NCBI RefSeq assembly: GCF_002705925.1
Contig: NZ_NKRE01000001.1
Location: 4,937,635-4,970,936 of the forward strand
Length of the DNA: 33,302 nt
Source of the DNA: Mycobacterium ostraviense
GTDB taxonomy: Bacteria; Actinomycetota; Actinomycetes; Mycobacteriales; Mycobacteriaceae
Direction: 5' to 3'
Made by a program: the position numbers and the translations under genes. Of the stretch, positions 1-7,844 are shown piece after piece. How positions within the stretch are numbered: position 1 is the first letter of the stretch; every line of letters begins with the position of its first letter. The notes under the pieces were generated by a model. It did no database searches. It was given only the letters and a program-made list of their open reading frames with translations, and had not been told where the DNA came from.

Positions 1-101
1 AGGTGATCTACGAGCAGGCCAACGCCCACGGCCAGAAGGTCCAGGCCGCCGGCAGCAACATGGCGCAGACCGACAGCGCCGTCGGCTCCAGCTGGGCCTG
101 A
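1..101 (+). CDS. ESX WXG100 protein, EsxO/EsxN (Mtb9.9) type, 3' end only
   Basis: Only the last 33 complete codons are present, read from base 3 to the TGA at 99-101. They encode a C-terminus that begins VIYEQANAHGQK and ends SAVGSSWA. This is nearly identical to the tail of the M. tuberculosis EsxI/L/N/O/V family, small WXG100 proteins secreted by a type VII (ESX) system as heterodimers with a QILSS-family partner. The WXG motif itself lies outside the window. The position fits EsxO, because in M. tuberculosis esxO lies convergent to Rv2345, the TPM gene that follows here. The exact paralogue cannot be fixed from the tail, since these tails are almost the same in all copies. A strong intrinsic terminator follows. 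Confidence 0.85.
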   Translation, partial: VIYEQANAHGQKVQAAGSNMAQTDSAVGSSWA

Positions 102-173
102 CTTCTGCCGGCCTGAGAGGTTTGCGTTTCCGGCGGCTTATTGCGGCCGGAGCGCCGGCCTCGACGAGTTGAT

Positions 174-223
174 TGCGCACGCCTACGCATGGGATGCCCT
201 GTGCGTAGGCGTGCGCACTTTTT
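174..223 (+). terminator. Intrinsic terminator after the esx gene
   Basis: Bases 174-189 (TGCGCACGCCTACGCA) and 202-217 form a perfect 16-bp stem around a 12-nt loop, followed by CTTTTT at 218-223. The T-run lies only on the plus-strand exit side, so the terminator serves the esx transcript and not the leftward TPM gene ending at 251. Confidence 0.88.
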
Positions 224-250
224 GTTGTGCTGCGACTTGGGGTCCGGTCC

Positions 251-2260
251 TTAGAATCGCCCGCCGCCACCCATGAACCCGCCGCCGGACGAGCCACCGG
301 AGGAGCTGGAAGAACCACCGAACGACGTCGGGCTCCAGCCGCCGAAACCACCCCGCAGGCCCCCACTGAGCAGGTTCCCGATGATGATGCCGCCGAGGAT
401 CGCTCCCGCGTTGTCGCCGCCCTGCCGGGTGTAGGCCCGCTGAGCAGCCTGCACGTCGGCGTTGGCCAGCGCCTGGGCGTTGGCTGCCAGCGTCGATGCC
501 GCATTGGCGTGACCGATCGCTTCGGTGATCTTGGTCGAACGTTTATCACGCGCGGCGTGCAGCTGACGTTTCGCTTCGGCCAGCCGGGTCCGTGCTTCCG
601 GCCCGATACTGCCGCGACGAGTATCGATATAGTCCGACACCGCGCGCACCCGCGACTCCGCGGTGAACAATGCCTGCTCGAAGGAACGGTTGAGTCGCTC
701 GGCGTTGGCCTGCTCTTGGGCCACAGTGGTCAAGAGGCGGTTGAGATCCGTGCCGGCTTTGGTCAGCCGGCCAAAAGTGGCGAGCGGATCGGCGACGCCG
801 GCGCCGCCAGCGTCGCGGGTATCTTCCAGGGCTTGTGCGGCTGCATCCCGCGCAGCGACGAGGTCGCGGGTTTGCGCCGACGTGTTGCCCGGTGTCTTCT
901 GCAGTTGCTCGTCGGCTTGCTTGATGCCCGCCGTCACATCAGCCAGCACCGACGGCAGCTCGGCGACCGCGCGCCGGATGTCGCCGGCTGCGCTGTCCAC
1001 CGCGTCGAGTAGCGAACGGGCTTGTCCCAGCGCGGATTCGGCGGCGCGAACGGCATCCACCAAGCCGGACTGCCGGCCGCTCACGGCTTGGGTGGCCAGC
1101 TCACGCGCCATGCCGATGTTGCGGTCGGCGAACACCAGGCGTTCCTGGGCGGTGGTGACGTTGGCGGCGACGGAAGTCAGCGCCGTCTCGCCGAATTCGT
1201 GGTGCAATTCGGTCAGCCGCTGCTGTGTCGGGGCGATTCGGGTGGTGAGTTCGACGTACTGCTGGGTCAGCAGATCCAGCCGGGACGGGGCGTTGATCAC
1301 CAAGTCGCGCAGCTCCTCGAAGGCCTCCGTCTGCGCCTCCAATTCCCGGTCGGCCATGGCCGCCGACACGATGACCCGGGTCAGGAGCTCGCGCCGCTGT
1401 GCCGGCGTTTCGGGAGCGCTGTCGTCAAGCTGTTGGCGCACGCTGAACGCCTGGGCCAGAGCCGCTTTGGCGTTGTTCACGGCGCGGGTGAACGGTGCGG
1501 TGCGCTCTTGGCCGAACTCGTCGATCGCGAGCGCGAGCTCATTGGAGCTGGTGCGCACCGCATTGTCGACAGCGACCACCATCGACCGGGACAAGTCGTC
1601 GAGGATGTCGAGCGGCACGGCGGCCAGTGCCCGTTCATCGGTGGGGTCCACGCGTCGTGCCGCAGCCAACGCGTCAGCGCGCCGCCGGCGGGCCCGGTAA
1701 CGCATCACCACCAGCAGGATCACCACCGCGACGACAATGAGGCCCAGTGCAACCAGCAATATCACCCGGCCCGACGAACTGGGTGACTTGTTGAGCCCAT
1801 CGGCCGCCGCAACAGCGGCACCGGCCCAGTCGCCGCTGCGCAGTGCGGGTTCGATCTGATTTCGGCGAAGCTCTTCGACCTGGCCGGCGCTGACATCTGG
1901 CACGGTCGACGGCACCAGGAAGGCATAGGAGCGGGCGACGGTGGCGACGGCCAGCAGGGCGTCATAGTTCCCCAGCTCGCTGCTACGGAACGTGCTCTGT
2001 CCCCAATCCACCGCGTTCTGTCCGGAGAAGTTGTCGACATAGACCACCCACAGTCGGATATGGCGATCGGCGTAGAGCTCGTTGACGGCCGATGTGACTT
2101 CGGCGCGGTCAGAACCGCTCAGCACGCCGGCGTTGTCGGTCACGTAGCCCGGCAGCCGAAACGGCGGTTGCGCCCCTGAGGGCGGTGCCAGCAGCACGCC
2201 CCCGGTGAGGCCCGTAGTGAAGATCGTCAGAACCACGCCGAGCAGGCGAGCGATGCGCAT
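251..2260 (-). CDS. TPM-domain (DUF477) membrane protein, Rv2345-like
   Basis: 669 residues. A signal peptide (about 1-30) is followed by a TPM domain at about 36-160, recognisable from the LPGYVTDNAGVLS opening and the WVVYVDNFSGQ strand. One transmembrane helix lies at about 165-188 and a basic stop-transfer segment (RYRARRRR) follows. Then comes a roughly 400-residue Ala/Arg/Glu/Gln-rich region, probably helical or coiled coil, and finally a Gly/Ser-rich tail ending GGFMGGGGRF, the usual ending of bacterial TPM proteins. TPM domains occur in membrane-associated proteins, some linked to photosystem II repair; the function in mycobacteria is unknown. The topology suggests the TPM domain is outside the cytoplasmic membrane and the long helical part inside. 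The ATG at 2260 is probably leaderless. The gene is divergent from dgt and convergent with esx, as in M. tuberculosis. Confidence 0.88.
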   Translation of the reverse strand: MRIARLLGVVLTIFTTGLTGGVLLAPPSGAQPPFRLPGYVTDNAGVLSGSDRAEVTSAVNELYADRHIRLWVVYVDNFSGQNAVDWGQSTFRSSELGNYDALLAVATVARSYAFLVPSTVPDVSAGQVEELRRNQIEPALRSGDWAGAAVAAADGLNKSPSSSGRVILLVALGLIVVAVVILLVVMRYRARRRRADALAAARRVDPTDERALAAVPLDILDDLSRSMVVAVDNAVRTSSNELALAIDEFGQERTAPFTRAVNNAKAALAQAFSVRQQLDDSAPETPAQRRELLTRVIVSAAMADRELEAQTEAFEELRDLVINAPSRLDLLTQQYVELTTRIAPTQQRLTELHHEFGETALTSVAANVTTAQERLVFADRNIGMARELATQAVSGRQSGLVDAVRAAESALGQARSLLDAVDSAAGDIRRAVAELPSVLADVTAGIKQADEQLQKTPGNTSAQTRDLVAARDAAAQALEDTRDAGGAGVADPLATFGRLTKAGTDLNRLLTTVAQEQANAERLNRSFEQALFTAESRVRAVSDYIDTRRGSIGPEARTRLAEAKRQLHAARDKRSTKITEAIGHANAASTLAANAQALANADVQAAQRAYTRQGGDNAGAILGGIIIGNLLSGGLRGGFGGWSPTSFGGSSSSSGGSSGGGFMGGGGRF

Positions 2261-2266
2261 ACGGCT

Positions 2267-2272
2267 AATTTA
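2267..2272 (-). promoter_or_regulatory. Candidate -10 element for a leaderless TPM transcript
   Basis: On the minus strand a TAAATT hexamer (fits TANNNT) ends 6 nt before the ATG at 2260, and no Shine-Dalgarno sequence is visible. This spacing is typical of mycobacterial leaderless mRNAs in which transcription starts at the first base of the start codon. No convincing -35 box was seen. Confidence 0.4.
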
Positions 2273-2383
2273 GACCCGCGGGCGGGCCGGCTTGAGGCAT
2301 GCGAGGCCCGGATGCGTCCGCCTTGCCGGGATGGGGCCGCAACGACGCCACCGGCAGCGACCTGCCTGGCAGACTGTCGGTCG

Positions 2384-3667
2384 GTGACCACGAATCAGCA
2401 AGACCCCTACGGCGACTTCGACCGTCAGCGACGGGTAGCCGAAGCGCCGAAGTCGGCTAGTCTGCCGGGCACGGAAGGGCAGCACCGAACCGATTTCGCC
2501 CGGGACCGGGCCCGGGTGTTGCACAGTGCTGCGCTGCGCCGCCTCGCTGACAAGACGCAAGTCGTCGGACCGCGCGAAGGTGACACCCCGCGCACCCGGC
2601 TTACCCATTCGCTGGAAGTGGCGCAGATCGGGCGGGGGATGGCGATCGGATTGGGTTGCGACCCGGACCTGGTCGAGCTGGCCGGTCTGGCCCACGACAT
2701 CGGGCACCCGCCCTACGGGCACAACGGTGAGCGCGCACTCGATGATGTCGCGGCCGGTTGCGGCGGCTTCGAGGGCAACGCCCAGAACTTCCGCATCCTG
2801 ACCAGCCTTGAACCGAAAGTCCTTGACAGCCAAGGGTTTAGCGTCGGCCTGAACCTGACCCGCGCAGCTTTGGACGCGGTCACCAAGTACCCGTGGACGC
2901 GCGGTGACGGGCGACGCAAGTTCGGTTTCTACGAAGAAGACCGTGGACCGGCGGCCTGGGTGCGCACCGGCGGCCCGGCTGATCGGCCATGTCTGGAAGC
3001 CCAGGTGATGGACTGGGCCGACGATGTCGCGTATTCGGTGCACGATGTCGAGGACGGCGTCGTCTCCGAACGTATCGACTTGCGGGTGCTCGCCGACCAC
3101 GACGACGCGGCCGCGCTGGCCAAGTTGGGGGAACGGGAATTCACCCGGATCAGTGCCGATGAGTTGGTCCAGGCCGCCCGCCGGCTGTCAGCGCTGCCGG
3201 TGGTAGCGGCGGTGGGCAAGTACGACGCCACGTTGGCGGCGTCGGTCGCGCTGAAGCGATTGACCAGCGAACTGGTGGGGCGATTTGCTTCGGCGGCGAT
3301 CGCCACCACCCGTGCCGTGGCCGGTTCCGGGGCGTTGACGCGTTACCAGGCCGACCTGCAGGTGCCCGACCTGGTGCGGGCCGAGGTGGCGGTGCTGAAA
3401 ATCCTGGCGCTGCAGTTCATCATGTCCGACCCACGGCATCTGGAAACCCAAGCCCGCCAGCGGGAACGCATTTGCCGGGTGGCACAGTGGCTGTCCGCCG
3501 GCGCGCCGCGGACGCTCGACCCGGTGTTTGCCGCGGCATTCCACACCGCGGCCGACGACGCCGCCCGGATGCGGGTCATCGTCGATCAGATCGCCTCCTA
3601 CACCGAGGGGCGGTTGGAACGCATCGACGCGGGCCACTTCGGCGAGAAGAACAAGGTTTTGCACTGA
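2384..3667 (+). CDS. dgt: Deoxyguanosinetriphosphate triphosphohydrolase-like protein
   Basis: 427 residues with the GTG start at 2384. The reading frame stays open back to 2312, but the extra 24 codons have no counterpart in mycobacterial Dgt. The start at 2384 gives a protein close to the 431-residue M. tuberculosis homologue, beginning just before DPYGDFDRQRRVAEAP. It is an HD-domain metal-dependent phosphohydrolase. Metal ligands are visible as His75 (LTHSLEV), His104-Asp105 (LAHDIGHPPYGH) and an Asp near 213 (ADDVAYS). The family hydrolyses dGTP or other dNTPs to the deoxynucleoside and triphosphate, contributing to dNTP pool control. It is followed 16 nt later by dnaG, almost certainly in one operon, which links dNTP control to replication priming. 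The substrate range is not determined by sequence. Confidence 0.93.
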   Translation: MTTNQQDPYGDFDRQRRVAEAPKSASLPGTEGQHRTDFARDRARVLHSAALRRLADKTQVVGPREGDTPRTRLTHSLEVAQIGRGMAIGLGCDPDLVELAGLAHDIGHPPYGHNGERALDDVAAGCGGFEGNAQNFRILTSLEPKVLDSQGFSVGLNLTRAALDAVTKYPWTRGDGRRKFGFYEEDRGPAAWVRTGGPADRPCLEAQVMDWADDVAYSVHDVEDGVVSERIDLRVLADHDDAAALAKLGEREFTRISADELVQAARRLSALPVVAAVGKYDATLAASVALKRLTSELVGRFASAAIATTRAVAGSGALTRYQADLQVPDLVRAEVAVLKILALQFIMSDPRHLETQARQRERICRVAQWLSAGAPRTLDPVFAAAFHTAADDAARMRVIVDQIASYTEGRLERIDAGHFGEKNKVLH

Positions 3668-3683
3668 GCCCTAAGATGAGCGA

Positions 3684-5630
3684 ATGTCGAGTCCGGCAGG
3701 GCGCTCCAGGATTTCCGACCGCGACATTGCGGCCATCCGTGACGGCGCCCGCATCGACGACGTGGTCGGCGACTACGTCCAGCTGCGGCGCGCCGGGGCG
3801 GACTCGCTGCGCGGTCTGTGCCCGTTTCACAACGAGAAGTCGCCGTCGTTTCATGTGCGGCCCAACCACGGTCACTTTCACTGCTTCGGCTGCGGTGAAG
3901 GTGGCGACGTCTATGCGTTCATCCAGAAGATCGAGCACGTCAGCTTCGTCGAGGCGGTCGAACTGCTGGCCGACCGGATCGGCTACACCATCAGCTACAC
4001 CGGCGCGGCCACCAGCGTGCAGCGCGACCGGGGCAGTCGCAGCAGGCTCATCGCGGCCAACGCGGCCGCGGCCGAGTTCTATGGGGCCGCTTTGGAGTCC
4101 GACGAGGCGGCACCGGCCCGGGACTACCTGACCCAGCGCAACTTCGATGCCGAGGCGGCTCGTCGTTTCGGCTGCGGATTCGCGCCGTCGGGCTGGGACT
4201 CCCTGACGAAACATCTGCAGCGCAAGGGCTTTGAGTTCAAGGAGCTGGAAGCCGCCGGACTGTCTCGGCAGGGCCGGCACGGCCCCATGGACCGGTTTCA
4301 TCGGCGGCTGCTGTGGCCCATCCGGTCGTCGGCCGGCGAGGTGATCGGGTTCGGGGCTCGGCGCCTGTTCGACGATGACCCGATGGAAGCCAAGTACGTC
4401 AATACCCCGGAGACGCTGCTGTACAAGAAGTCGTCGGTGATGTTCGGCATCGACCTGGCCAAACGCGACATCGCCAAGGGACATCAGGCGGTGGTCGTCG
4501 AGGGCTATACCGACGTGATGGCCATGCATCTTTCCGGGGTCACCACCGCGGTCGCGTCCTGCGGCACCGCATTCGGCGACGAGCACCTGGCCATGCTGCG
4601 CAGGCTGATGATGGACGACAGCTTCTTCCGCGGCGAGCTGATCTATGTTTTCGACGGCGATGCCGCCGGCCGCGCCGCCGCACTGAAGGCCCTCGACGGC
4701 GAACAGAACCTGGCCGGACAGTCCTTTGTAGCGGTAGCCCCGGACGGCATGGATCCTTGCGACCTGCGGCTGGCATCCGGGGATGCGGCCCTGCGGGACT
4801 TGGTGGCGCGGCGAACTCCGTTGTTCGAGTTCGCAATTCGATCCGCACTCGCCGAGACGGACCTGAACAGCGCCGAGGGTAGGGTGGCTGCGTTGCGTCG
4901 GTGTGTGCCGATGGTGAGCCAGATCAAAGACCCGATGCTGCGCGACGAGTATGCCCGGCAGTTGGCCGGCTGGGTAGGTTGGGACGACGTCGCCCAGGTC
5001 GTCGACCGGGTACGCAGTCATGCCAGAACCGTCAAGACGCCGGGTAGGGGTGGTCCTGGAGCGCCCGGATCGAAGCCGACCCGGCGGCCTGGACAGCAGC
5101 CCGCTGATGCGCCTTCGGCCGAACCCGCCGCCGCTCGTCCCGACCCTCGCGACCCGACGCTGTGGCCGCAGCGTGAGGCGCTCAAATCGGCCCTGCAGTA
5201 CCCGGCGCTGGCCGGACCGGTCTTCGACACCTTGACCGTCGAGAGCTTCACCCACCCCGGATACGCGGCCGTGCGTGCGGCCATCGAGGCGGCGGGAGGG
5301 ACATCGGCCGGCGTCACCGGGGCGCAGTGGATGGACATGGTGACCCGGCAGACCACGTCGCCGTTGACCACCGGCCTGATCAACGAATTGGCGGTAGAGG
5401 CGATTGCGGTCGACGACGACAAGTTGCCGCGCTATATCGGCGGAGTGCTGGCCCGCCTCCAAGAGGTGTGGATGGGCCGGCAGATCGCCGAAGTCAAGTC
5501 CAAGCTGCAGCGTATGTCGCCGATCGAACAGGGCGACGAGTATCACGCGCTGTTCGGCGATCTGGTGGCCATGGAGGCCTACCGGCGCAGCCTATTGGAG
5601 CAGGCCAGCGGCAACGACCTGACCGCGTGA
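3684..5630 (+). CDS. dnaG: DNA primase
   Basis: 648 residues. DnaG makes the RNA primers for chromosomal replication and works with the DnaB helicase. The N-terminal CHC2 zinc domain shows the ligands Cys46, His49, Cys67 and Cys70 (LCPFH and HCFGC). The catalytic core follows, with the TOPRIM domain carrying Glu273 (VVEGYTDVM) and the Asp324-x-Asp326 metal motif (YVFDGDAAG). After a Pro/Ala/Arg-rich linker at about 440-490, a C-terminal helicase-interaction domain of about 150 residues ends the protein. The length is close to that of M. tuberculosis DnaG (about 640). The ATG at 3684 lies 16 nt after the dgt stop and has only a weak purine-rich sequence upstream, so coupling with dgt translation is plausible. 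The gene is convergent with the small gene at 5653, leaving 22 nt and no visible terminator hairpin. Confidence 0.97.
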   Translation: MSSPAGRSRISDRDIAAIRDGARIDDVVGDYVQLRRAGADSLRGLCPFHNEKSPSFHVRPNHGHFHCFGCGEGGDVYAFIQKIEHVSFVEAVELLADRIGYTISYTGAATSVQRDRGSRSRLIAANAAAAEFYGAALESDEAAPARDYLTQRNFDAEAARRFGCGFAPSGWDSLTKHLQRKGFEFKELEAAGLSRQGRHGPMDRFHRRLLWPIRSSAGEVIGFGARRLFDDDPMEAKYVNTPETLLYKKSSVMFGIDLAKRDIAKGHQAVVVEGYTDVMAMHLSGVTTAVASCGTAFGDEHLAMLRRLMMDDSFFRGELIYVFDGDAAGRAAALKALDGEQNLAGQSFVAVAPDGMDPCDLRLASGDAALRDLVARRTPLFEFAIRSALAETDLNSAEGRVAALRRCVPMVSQIKDPMLRDEYARQLAGWVGWDDVAQVVDRVRSHARTVKTPGRGGPGAPGSKPTRRPGQQPADAPSAEPAAARPDPRDPTLWPQREALKSALQYPALAGPVFDTLTVESFTHPGYAAVRAAIEAAGGTSAGVTGAQWMDMVTRQTTSPLTTGLINELAVEAIAVDDDKLPRYIGGVLARLQEVWMGRQIAEVKSKLQRMSPIEQGDEYHALFGDLVAMEAYRRSLLEQASGNDLTA

Positions 5631-5652
5631 GGGTGGCGGCGTCGTCGGCGCG

Positions 5653-5946
5653 CTATTTCGCCTGGCGCTCGACAACCCGTTCGGCCCGCTCGATGATGGC
5701 CGTCTGCTCGTCGATCTCGGTCACCGTCACAAAGCCCGAGTCGGGGGAGATTCGATTGGCGATCTTGCGGCGGCCCCCATCGATCATCGACTTGGCCACC
5801 GGACTCCCGGTCAGCGCGCGGTAGGTGCCGGCGATCTGCTCATAGCGGCGACGGCCGGCTTTCGCCCCCAACACATACCCAATCCCCAGCACGGCGACAT
5901 ACCCGATCAAAGCGGTCCCTCCGACTATCAGCGCGGTTCGTTCCAT
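5653..5946 (-). CDS. Small single-pass membrane protein, Rv2342-like
   Basis: 97 residues. A hydrophobic segment at about 5-27 (ALIVGGTALIGYVAVLG) is followed by a basic YVLGAKAGRRRYEQI motif and a charged cytoplasmic tail. The AKAGRRRYEQ block recalls YtxH-like and other small actinobacterial membrane proteins. It corresponds by position and sequence to the conserved hypothetical Rv2342 next to dnaG in M. tuberculosis. No enzymatic motif is visible and the function is unknown. The ATG at 5946 has a plausible AGG-containing ribosome binding region (minus strand, GAGGCAGG). Confidence 0.82.
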   Translation of the reverse strand: MERTALIVGGTALIGYVAVLGIGYVLGAKAGRRRYEQIAGTYRALTGSPVAKSMIDGGRRKIANRISPDSGFVTVTEIDEQTAIIERAERVVERQAK

Positions 5947-6033
5947 CCTGCCTCATCCGCCGGAGTACGGGCGCGCCGATGCCGCGAGGCGGGTAGCCGC
6001 CGACGGGCTCGGCAGTCTGGCTGATCCCGCTAG

Positions 6034-6062
6034 TTGGCGCGGGTACGCCAGTACGCTAGAGT
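6034..6062 (+). promoter_or_regulatory. Candidate promoter of tRNA-Asn
   Basis: TTGGCG at 6034-6039 and TAGAGT at 6057-6062 are separated by 17 nt, a good sigma-A-type spacing. Transcription would start around 6069, about 34 nt before the mature tRNA 5' end. Confidence 0.45.
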
Positions 6063-6102
6063 CGTCCCGCGATCCGCGACAGCATTGCCGCGGACGTGCC
6101 GG

Positions 6103-6178
<76 letters not shown>

Positions 6179-6182
6179 GGTC

Positions 6183-6650
6183 TCAGGCATCCGGCGCTTT
6201 GGCCGCTGGCGCTCGGCGGAGTCGGGCGACCAACGGGTAAAGCTGACAACCCAGGCAGATGCCGAAGGCGGCATTCAGGAAACAGGCGAACAGCGCGAAC
6301 GAGGTCGCGACCACGCCCAGCACCGGGACCGCGACGGCGAAGCCGACGACTCCGATGACCGTGAAGACAAGCCCGACCACCTGGGCGAACTTCAGCGGTG
6401 GCACCGGTTCCCGCTCGGTCACCGGTCCCAGCCGGGGCGCTACCAGCGTGGCGAACAGCAGGCCGTAGGGGCTGTTGCGCGGGCCGCGCAGCGCACTGAT
6501 GGCGAAGACGACGGCCTGGGCAACCAGTATCACCGCCGCCGCCATGGTGCTGAACACCGAGACGATCAACGCCACGATGAGGACCGTCGTGGTGATCCAC
6601 GCGGCAAATCGCGGACCGCGAACGTCCACTTGTCCGGGATTATTCGACAT
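6183..6650 (-). CDS. DUF4395 family integral membrane protein with CxxC
   Basis: 155 residues starting at the ATG at 6650, which is preceded by a strong AAAGGAG ribosome binding site 7 nt upstream; the frame is open further upstream but that part overlaps the thioredoxin gene. Four hydrophobic segments are visible at about 17-35, 36-54, 89-108 and 109-130. A Cys132-Leu-Gly-Cys135 motif lies at the end of the last one (GICLGCQLYP). This matches DUF4395, a membrane family of unknown function often found beside thioredoxin-like genes. It lies 25 nt after the thioredoxin gene in the cysK-cysE transcription unit. The CxxC and the neighbour suggest a membrane thiol-redox partner; that role is inference. 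The stop codon is 4 nt from the tRNA-Asn 3' end on the opposite strand. Confidence 0.85.
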   Translation of the reverse strand: MSNNPGQVDVRGPRFAAWITTTVLIVALIVSVFSTMAAAVILVAQAVVFAISALRGPRNSPYGLLFATLVAPRLGPVTEREPVPPLKFAQVVGLVFTVIGVVGFAVAVPVLGVVATSFALFACFLNAAFGICLGCQLYPLVARLRRAPAAKAPDA

Positions 6651-6675
6651 AAGTCCGCTCCTTTTGCGAAAGCTC

Positions 6676-7095
6676 TCAGGTGAGCAGGGGCTGCAACGCT
6701 GCCCGCAGATCGGCCGCCTTCGGCACCCCCGCGGTGCGGTACAACTGCCGCCCGTCCGCGTCGAAGATGAACGTGGTGGGTAGCGACAGTACGGCCATCC
6801 GCTGTGCGGCAACCGGATTGGTGTCGATATCGATCTCGACATGTGCCACATCGGGCAAGCCGGCGCACACCTCGTCGACCACGCGGCGCACCACTGCGCA
6901 CGGACCGCACCACGCGGCGCCGAAATGCACGACCGTGGGACCGGTGTCGGACAAGCCGAGATCGGAGGTGTCCTGATGAACCGCGGCGCCGGTTTCCCGC
7001 AGCACGCCGGACCGGCGATTGACCGTCCAGCCGATCGCCGTCGCACCTGTCAATGCTGCGATGAGCGCCGCCGAGGCCATTGCGATCGAGCTCAT
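6676..7095 (-). CDS. Membrane-anchored thioredoxin-like protein
   Basis: 139 residues. An N-terminal hydrophobic segment (about 4-23) is either a signal anchor or an uncleaved signal, and a thioredoxin fold follows. The active site is Trp62-Cys63-Gly-Pro-Cys66 (FGAAWCGPCAVV) and the cis-proline loop is LSLPTTFIFD. The family reduces or exchanges disulfides and persulfides. It follows cysE by 60 nt and precedes the DUF4395 gene by 25 nt, so it is probably cotranscribed with cysK-cysE. A thioredoxin in a cysteine-synthesis operon, opposite a sulfur-storage encapsulin, could supply reducing power for sulfur release; that is inference. The N-terminal anchor makes it different from cytosolic TrxA/TrxC. 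Which side of the membrane the domain faces cannot be told from sequence alone. Confidence 0.85.
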   Translation of the reverse strand: MSSIAMASAALIAALTGATAIGWTVNRRSGVLRETGAAVHQDTSDLGLSDTGPTVVHFGAAWCGPCAVVRRVVDEVCAGLPDVAHVEIDIDTNPVAAQRMAVLSLPTTFIFDADGRQLYRTAGVPKAADLRAALQPLLT

Positions 7096-7155
7096 CGGCT
7101 CGCCACGCTTGTCGTCGTCGTCATAGTCGTCATTGTCGGGCCTTCCTCAGATGAA

Positions 7156-7842
7156 TCAGATGGAGAAGTCTTCGCCATGCCACACACCGGCCTCGGGCGG
7201 CCGGATCACCCGTCCGGCCGGTGGGTGGTGGTCGGCTTTGGCCTCCAGCCTGGCCACCCGGCTGAGCAGCGACTGGAGGCTGACGCCCACCAAATCGGGC
7301 AACACCGAGTCGTCGTGTCGGGACGAGCCGTTGCGGCTGATGACCTGCCCGGGGACGCCGACCACCACCGCGGCGGACGGAACATCTTTGACCACAACGG
7401 AATTCGCGCCGATCCGGCTGCCGTCAGCGATCTTGATCGGACCGAGGATCTTGGCGCCGGCTCCGATGATCACCCGGTCACCGACCGTGGGGTGGCGCTT
7501 ACCGATATCCGTTCCGGTGCCGCCGAGCGTGACGCCGTGGTAGAGGGTGACGTCGTCACCCACTTCGGCGGTTTCACCGATGACCACGCCGGTCGCGTGA
7601 TCGATGAACAGGCCCGAGCCCAGGACGGCGCCGGGATGGATGTCGACACCAGTCAGGATGCGGGTGAGTTCCGCCAACGCCCGGGCAGCCAACCGCGCAC
7701 CGTGCAGCCATAGCCAGTGGCTGATCCGGTGGCACCACACCGCATGGACACCCGGGTAGCAGAAAACGACCTCCACTACGGTCGGCCGGGCCGGGTCGCG
7801 CTGCCTGGCCACCCGCACGTCGCGCCGTATCTCTGCCAGCAT
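7156..7842 (-). CDS. cysE: Serine O-acetyltransferase
   Basis: 228 residues, essentially the length of M. tuberculosis CysE (229). The enzyme acetylates L-serine with acetyl-CoA to O-acetylserine, the substrate of CysK. The C-terminal half is a left-handed beta-helix of hexapeptide repeats, with the characteristic segments VDIHPGA, GSGLFIDHATGVVIGE (catalytic Asp-His region) and LYHGVTLGGTG. A long C-terminal tail ends GVWHGEDFSI; in CysE family members a terminal Ile commonly inserts into the CysK active site to form the cysteine synthase complex, and the last residue here is Ile. The ATG at 7842 lies 2 nt after the cysK stop codon without a clear Shine-Dalgarno, so translation is probably coupled to cysK. 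Confidence 0.96.
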   Translation of the reverse strand: MLAEIRRDVRVARQRDPARPTVVEVVFCYPGVHAVWCHRISHWLWLHGARLAARALAELTRILTGVDIHPGAVLGSGLFIDHATGVVIGETAEVGDDVTLYHGVTLGGTGTDIGKRHPTVGDRVIIGAGAKILGPIKIADGSRIGANSVVVKDVPSAAVVVGVPGQVISRNGSSRHDDSVLPDLVGVSLQSLLSRVARLEAKADHHPPAGRVIRPPEAGVWHGEDFSI

Positions 7843-7844
7843 GG

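Noticed and set aside
227..1786. Several long plus-strand open frames opposite the TPM gene
   Set aside because: Arg/Ala/Gly/Ser-rich translations without family motifs, typical antisense frames in high-GC DNA; the minus-strand gene has signal peptide, TPM domain and conserved synteny.
2312..2383. Longer N-terminus for Dgt from the ATG at 2312
   Set aside because: The extra 24 residues have no counterpart in homologues; the GTG at 2384 gives the family length.
3576..5546. 656-codon minus-strand open frame opposite dnaG
   Set aside because: It lies over a fully conserved primase and its translation shows no recognisable domain.
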